Positions 60,103-64,000 of a stretch of DNA of 64,000 nt are shown piece by piece (the first letter of the stretch is position 1; the number at the start of each line of letters is the position of its first letter). The notes beneath the pieces are model-generated. The model did not search any database. It had not been told where the DNA came from and saw only the letters and a list, made by a program, of their open reading frames with translations. The stretch spans positions 5,456,001 to 5,520,000 of the forward strand of contig NC_010506.1 in NCBI RefSeq assembly GCF_000019525.1, given 5' to 3'. The position numbers and the translations under genes were made by a program. This stretch comes from Shewanella woodyi ATCC 51908 (lineage in GTDB: Bacteria > Pseudomonadota > Gammaproteobacteria > Enterobacterales > Shewanellaceae).

Positions 60103-61674
60103 TTAAACGCCACCAAGAGATCTCGCTTTTTGCTGGATCTTTTGCTTACAGTCTGCAACCTTATCCGCACGCCATGTCAGGTTCATCACATGTATGAGCG
60201 CCTGCACCGACGCTTCTACCACATCGGTCGCTAAACCAACACCGTGGAAACTTTGCTGCTGATAACTCGCCTCAATATCCACCTGACCTAGGGCGTCTTG
60301 CCCCTCACCTTTAGCGCTTAGCTTGTAGCTAGTGATATTAATTTCACACTTGCTAGCACGTGCAATTGCATTATAAGCGGCATCCACAGGACCATTACCT
60401 GTAGCAGCCTCAGTGACCACCTCACCATCAAGCTCTATCTTCACTGTGGCAGTTGCATTTCCCTGTGTGGAATCGGAGTGCACAACTAACTGTTTAAGTT
60501 GATAAAATGACTCCTCTTCGGCTTGGGCTTCCATAAAGGTTAAAGCTTCAAGATCGTAATCAAATACTTGGCCTTTCTTATCTGCAAGTTTCAAGAAAGA
60601 TTCATACAAGACGTCCATATCATAATCATGCTCGCCATAGCCCATCTCTTCCATGCGATGCTTAATCACATGTCGACCAGAGCGAGATGTCATATTCAAA
60701 TTGTTACGTGGAAGACCGATACTTTCAGGTGTCATGATCTCGTAGGTATTTTGCGATTTCAGCATGCCATCTTGATGGATACCCGATGAGTGAGTAAATG
60801 CATTCGCGCCCACGATAGCTTTATTAGCCTGTACAGGCATATTACAAAGTTGGCTGACTAAGCTAGAGGTACGGTGGATCTCCTTAGCATTAATCCCAGT
60901 CTCTAGTCCAAGTGCTGCTTTACGGGTCGACAAGATCATGGCGATCTCTTCGAGTGAACAGTTACCCGCTCGCTCACCAATACCGTTAACCGTACACTCG
61001 ATCTGACGTGCACCTTGCTGCACTGCGGTAATTGAGTTCGCGACCGAAAGGCCCAAATCATCATGACAATGAACGGAGATCACCGCTTGATCGATATTAG
61101 GCACTCGGTTAAATAGGGTTTCAATGATGCCGCCAAACTCACTCGGCACTGTGTAGCCCACAGTGTCAGGAATATTAATTGTCTTAGCGCCAGCCTTGAT
61201 CGCCTCCTCAACCATACGGCACAAATTATCAATTGGCGTACGCCCCGCATCTTCACAGGAAAACTCTACATCATCAGTAAAGCGACGAGCATACTTAACC
61301 GCACCGACAGCCATCTCCAGTACTTGATCGAAAGAGCGTTTTAGTTTGCTTTCAACGTGAATCGTCGAGGTTGAGATAAAGGTATGAATACGGAACTGAT
61401 CAGCCACAGATAAAGATTGCGCTGCGGCATCGATATCTTTTTCAAGGGCTCTGGCTAATGCACACACTCGGCTGTTTTTTACCGTTCGTGCGATTGTCTC
61501 TACAGATTTAAAATCGCCAGGGGAGGAAACAGGAAAGCCCACCTCCATCACATCGACACCTAAACGCTCCAATGAGAGTGCTATCTGTAGTTTTTCCTTA
61601 ACCGTCAAACTGGCCGCTAGGGCTTGCTCCCCATCACGTAGGGTTGTATCAAAAATAATCACTCGGTTAGACAT
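60103..61674 (-). CDS. leuA: 2-isopropylmalate synthase LeuA
   Basis: Condenses acetyl-CoA and 2-ketoisovalerate, the first step of leucine synthesis. The HMGL-like catalytic domain starts [17 protein letters not shown] and has [15 protein letters not shown] and [13 protein letters not shown]; a C-terminal regulatory (LeuA allosteric) domain for leucine feedback covers about 390-520. Length 523 equals E. coli. GGAG lies upstream. Attenuation by the leader upstream is visible. Confidence 0.97.
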   Translation of the reverse strand: MSNRVIIFDTTLRDGEQALAASLTVKEKLQIALSLERLGVDVMEVGFPVSSPGDFKSVETIARTVKNSRVCALARALEKDIDAAAQSLSVADQFRIHTFISTSTIHVESKLKRSFDQVLEMAVGAVKYARRFTDDVEFSCEDAGRTPIDNLCRMVEEAIKAGAKTINIPDTVGYTVPSEFGGIIETLFNRVPNIDQAVISVHCHDDLGLSVANSITAVQQGARQIECTVNGIGERAGNCSLEEIAMILSTRKAALGLETGINAKEIHRTSSLVSQLCNMPVQANKAIVGANAFTHSSGIHQDGMLKSQNTYEIMTPESIGLPRNNLNMTSRSGRHVIKHRMEEMGYGEHDYDMDVLYESFLKLADKKGQVFDYDLEALTFMEAQAEEESFYQLKQLVVHSDSTQGNATATVKIELDGEVVTEAATGNGPVDAAYNAIARASKCEINITSYKLSAKGEGQDALGQVDIEASYQQQSFHGVGLATDVVEASVQALIHVMNLTWRADKVADCKQKIQQKARSLGGV

Positions 61675-61729
61675 CTAGTTTCTCCGTGGAATAGCTAGTT
61701 ATTTAATGCGCTACTTCTCGTTGCTCGGG

Positions 61730-61770
61730 TACAAAAACAAAAAACCCCGCGATTCGTAGCGCGGGGTTTT
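61730..61770 (-). terminator. leu operon attenuator terminator
   Basis: AAAACCCCGCG (61741-61751) pairs with CGCGGGGTTTT (61760-61770), and on the minus strand a TTTTTTGTTTTTG run follows. It lies between the leader peptide and leuA, as an attenuator should. Confidence 0.88.
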
Positions 61771-61802
61771 GAATGTTGGTGACTCTAATCAAGCGTGCAA
61801 CA

Positions 61803-61871
61803 CTACATCCTCCGCGCAGAAACTGCGAGAATGAGAATGAGGAGGTTGAGTAATGCACGGCTAATATTCAT
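61803..61871 (-). CDS. leuL: leu operon leader peptide LeuL
   Basis: A 22-codon peptide on the minus strand. It begins MNISRALLNLLILILAV and contains seven Leu and three Ile codons, six of the Leu as CTC, then ends at TAG 33 bases before the attenuator stem. Ribosome stalling at scarce charged tRNALeu would favour antitermination. The sequence differs from the enterobacterial leader of four adjacent Leu codons. Confidence 0.85.
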   Translation of the reverse strand: MNISRALLNLLILILAVSARRM

Positions 61872-62204
61872 CTGTCTTAATTCGTTGTTATATTCAATCC
61901 ACATAAATAATTATGCGTTCATTTTCTGATAGAGCGGTTAATTTTTAACGTGTGGAGCCTCAAGTGTCAACCCCATTTTCCTCATTCAGGACAGATTAGA
62001 CCAGAAAAACTCTGTTCTGCATCTTTAAATGAACCAGCTTACTTTCTAAACTCCAGTCGTTACATTTTGAAAGCCCTCTTGCAACTCGCCTAACTAAGCA
62101 TTCATATAAACATCACGCCTTGCTGATTTTTAATACAATATAGAGGCATAATTCGTTATAATGCATGATTCAACGTGTTGAACTGTTAATTGGAACTTTT
62201 ATAA
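61872..62204. other. Divergent control region between leuL and a membrane protein gene
   Basis: 333 bases with the probable leu promoter on the minus strand. No other gene was seen. The plus side must hold the promoter of the next gene, but I see no convincing -35/-10 pair. Confidence 0.5.
61942..61970 (-). promoter_or_regulatory. Candidate leu operon promoter
   Basis: TTGACA (61965-61970) and TAAAAA (61942-61947) with 17-base spacing, about 70 bases upstream of the leader ATG. The -10 is weak, so the call is tentative. Confidence 0.4.
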
Positions 62205-63956
62205 ATGGACTTTCGCCTCATAGTAGTCTGCCTGCTATTCTGGTTTGCACCAGCATGGGCTGATACTATGGACCGCCTCGATAATATTAATACCTTGCTC
62301 TACGAGTACCCGAGCAGGGCGCTTGAGGAGATCAACAAACTCGACAACATCAGCTCCCCTATTAAGTTATCCGAAACCGAAAAGCTGCGACTCTCTCTAT
62401 TACGCTGTGAAACCTATCTTCAACTCGGTGAAAATCAAGCTGCAATCAATATCGCTAGAATGAGCGAAGCTAAGGCTAAAGTCCTCCAACTAGAATCAGC
62501 AAGGCCCTACTTCCTCAACTGCATGGCCGGCGCATTTACTAATTTTGGTGATTACCGACAAGCGCTTCCTCTCCTCGATAACTCCATTGAACTCTCACGT
62601 GAACTCAAGCAAGGACAGTCTCTTATTAATGGGTTGCGAATAAGGGGGATCATAGATACCCAGATTGACAGTTATGGTAACGCCTCTGAAGATCTGCGTT
62701 TAGCGATAGATATCTTCCCTGAGATCGCAAATCAGGCGCTTAATTGGAGCTGGCCACCATTGGCTCATGTGCGACTATCATTGAGTCAATTGCTAGCTAA
62801 AAGAGGTGAGTTCAAACAAGCCTACACTGTCATTGAAAATGCACTGAGTTCAAAACCGCTTAATGGAAAGGTTAAAGCATTAGTCATCACTCAGTTAGCC
62901 AAGATGGCACAACTCAATAACTTGCCCACCAGCGACACCTTAATCCTCAACGCAAAAAATCAGTTACCAGAACTTGGCAGCGCCTTTGAACTCGCCCAAA
63001 GCTACACCCAGATGGCCCAACTTGAATTTCTTCGCGGTAATTTACGCAGAGCGATTCAACTTTTGGAGATCAGTTTAAATACCTTTAAGAAAGAGAATAA
63101 ATCGCTAGAGATAATCCGCACACAGAGGCAACTGGCGGAAGTATTACTTGCTCATGGCACGACCGACAAGGCATTGGCCTTGATGGAGAACACGATAGCA
63201 CTTGCCGTTCGTACATCACGCTACGATGAGTTGGTGATCTGCTATCAGATTTTAAGTCAGCATTATGAAAAAAATGAAAATTACAAACTAGCGTTAAAGT
63301 ATCAAATCATGCGCTTTAATCAGGCTGAAAACGCTTATAACTTCATTAAAGATACACGATTACTACAACTGAACACTAAGCTGAGCAGACAAAACCAACT
63401 ATTTAAATCAGAGACGGATAGAAGTATTGCATCTGTAAATCAGGGGTTTGGAGTTAAATCAGGCTATCTAATTTTACTGACTCTGCTATTTCTCGCGCTG
63501 TTATTTAGCTTCATCACATTTAAAACTAAGCAGCAAGCTAAGCGAATAATCTCAGTACCGGAGCCAAACACTAAAGAGCAGGAGATAGAACGACTGCTAA
63601 GTAACAGTAAATTAGGTGGGTTCCCCTTAAGCCTTATCTTGATAAATACCCTACAGGTTTATCGTGACGATCTCCCTGTACTCAATGCCCAACTTGAAAA
63701 GTTACTTAGAGAGCAAGATGTTATGCTCAATTACAGTGATGAGGAGATAGTGTTACTCCTGCCCTATACCAAGGAGAAGGGAACGTTAAAGGTTATAGAG
63801 CAGATAAAAGAGCTGATGACACCTTTGCTACATGAGAAAAAGTGCCAAATTGGTTACTCAAAAATGCAGCAGCAGGACAGTCTTAGCTCCCTAGTTAAAC
63901 GCGCTAACATCCAACAACTAAGGCATAGTAAGCAACATAAAGTCGCGGCGGAATAA
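62205..63956 (+). CDS. Signal-peptide TPR-like membrane protein with degenerate GGDEF-like domain
   Basis: 583 residues. The signal peptide (MDFRLIVVCLLFWFAPAWA) is followed by a helical TPR-like periplasmic part (about 25-400; repeated ALxLLDNSIELSRELKQGQSL-type pairs). One membrane segment lies at about 421-441 (LILLTLLFLALLFSFITF), and a C-terminal cytoplasmic domain at about 478-575. That domain resembles GGDEF in layout, with LSLILINTLQVYRDDLPVLNAQLEKLLREQDVMLNY, but SDEEI (511-515) stands in place of GGDEF. DxDxFK is replaced too, so cyclase activity is unlikely; a sensor or scaffold is likely. It is divergent from the leu operon. Confidence 0.75.
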   Translation: MDFRLIVVCLLFWFAPAWADTMDRLDNINTLLYEYPSRALEEINKLDNISSPIKLSETEKLRLSLLRCETYLQLGENQAAINIARMSEAKAKVLQLESARPYFLNCMAGAFTNFGDYRQALPLLDNSIELSRELKQGQSLINGLRIRGIIDTQIDSYGNASEDLRLAIDIFPEIANQALNWSWPPLAHVRLSLSQLLAKRGEFKQAYTVIENALSSKPLNGKVKALVITQLAKMAQLNNLPTSDTLILNAKNQLPELGSAFELAQSYTQMAQLEFLRGNLRRAIQLLEISLNTFKKENKSLEIIRTQRQLAEVLLAHGTTDKALALMENTIALAVRTSRYDELVICYQILSQHYEKNENYKLALKYQIMRFNQAENAYNFIKDTRLLQLNTKLSRQNQLFKSETDRSIASVNQGFGVKSGYLILLTLLFLALLFSFITFKTKQQAKRIISVPEPNTKEQEIERLLSNSKLGGFPLSLILINTLQVYRDDLPVLNAQLEKLLREQDVMLNYSDEEIVLLLPYTKEKGTLKVIEQIKELMTPLLHEKKCQIGYSKMQQQDSLSSLVKRANIQQLRHSKQHKVAAE

Positions 63957-64000
63957 TCAGTATGCTGTAGAGTTAACTAACTATTGGTTAAATAGTTGCT

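Overview
The window is a piece of a gammaproteobacterial chromosome, almost certainly from Shewanella. The evidence is a lipid-anchored OmcA/MtrC-type multiheme cytochrome, Shewanella-like 16S and 23S genes, an Enterobacterales/Vibrio-like dcw cluster, and a leuABCD operon with leader-peptide attenuation. I see no prophage, CRISPR array or intact mobile element. The only transposon material is a decayed IS630-type transposase between the two rRNA operons.

Region 1 (1-16,600) is a mosaic of single genes and small operons. It holds a secreted cysteine-free thioredoxin-fold-like protein, an MscS-type channel, an OmpA-type porin, a strong candidate for a CsrB/CsrC-family regulatory RNA (about 3005-3298), two tandem LysR paralogues and a radical SAM protein. 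Next come an orphan outer-membrane cytochrome with nine CXXCH motifs, an S9 lipoprotein peptidase, a YebC-family protein, a LysR/EmrA/EmrB-type efflux cassette and an ElaA-like acetyltransferase. An FNR/CRP-like palindrome lies upstream of the cytochrome, and a structured gap ending in a strong hairpin lies further upstream.

Region 2 (16,960-30,500) holds two tandem rRNA operons, both on the minus strand. The downstream one (17,016-22,612) is 16S-23S-5S without spacer tRNAs; its spacer carries two tetraloop hairpins instead. The upstream one (23,924-30,289) is 16S-tRNAIle-tRNAAla-23S-5S-tRNAThr-5S and also carries a broken tRNAAla 3' end in its spacer. Both have recognisable P1 and P2 promoters and boxA antitermination signals. 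The two 16S copies differ at clustered positions that keep base pairing.

Region 3 (30,500-52,130, minus strand) is the cell envelope and division cluster: mraZ-rsmH-ftsL-ftsI-murE-murF-mraY-murD-ftsW-murG-murC-ftsQ-ftsA-ftsZ-lpxC, then an M23 peptidase and secA, with dciA divergent from the M23 gene. There is no ddl between murC and ftsQ and no recognisable secM before secA. The cluster starts from a sigma70-like promoter followed by three 10-bp direct repeats that match the MraZ operator pattern.

Region 4 (52,130-64,000) holds a small charged protein, glpK with a SnoaL-like secreted protein upstream, a FadL-type outer-membrane transporter, and leuABCD preceded by a leucine-rich leader peptide and terminator. 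It ends with a divergent membrane protein made of a signal peptide, TPR-like helices, one membrane segment and a degenerate GGDEF-like domain. The least explained signals are the CsrB-like RNA, the recurring YGGA-loop hairpins, the rRNA copy divergence and the nine-heme cytochrome.
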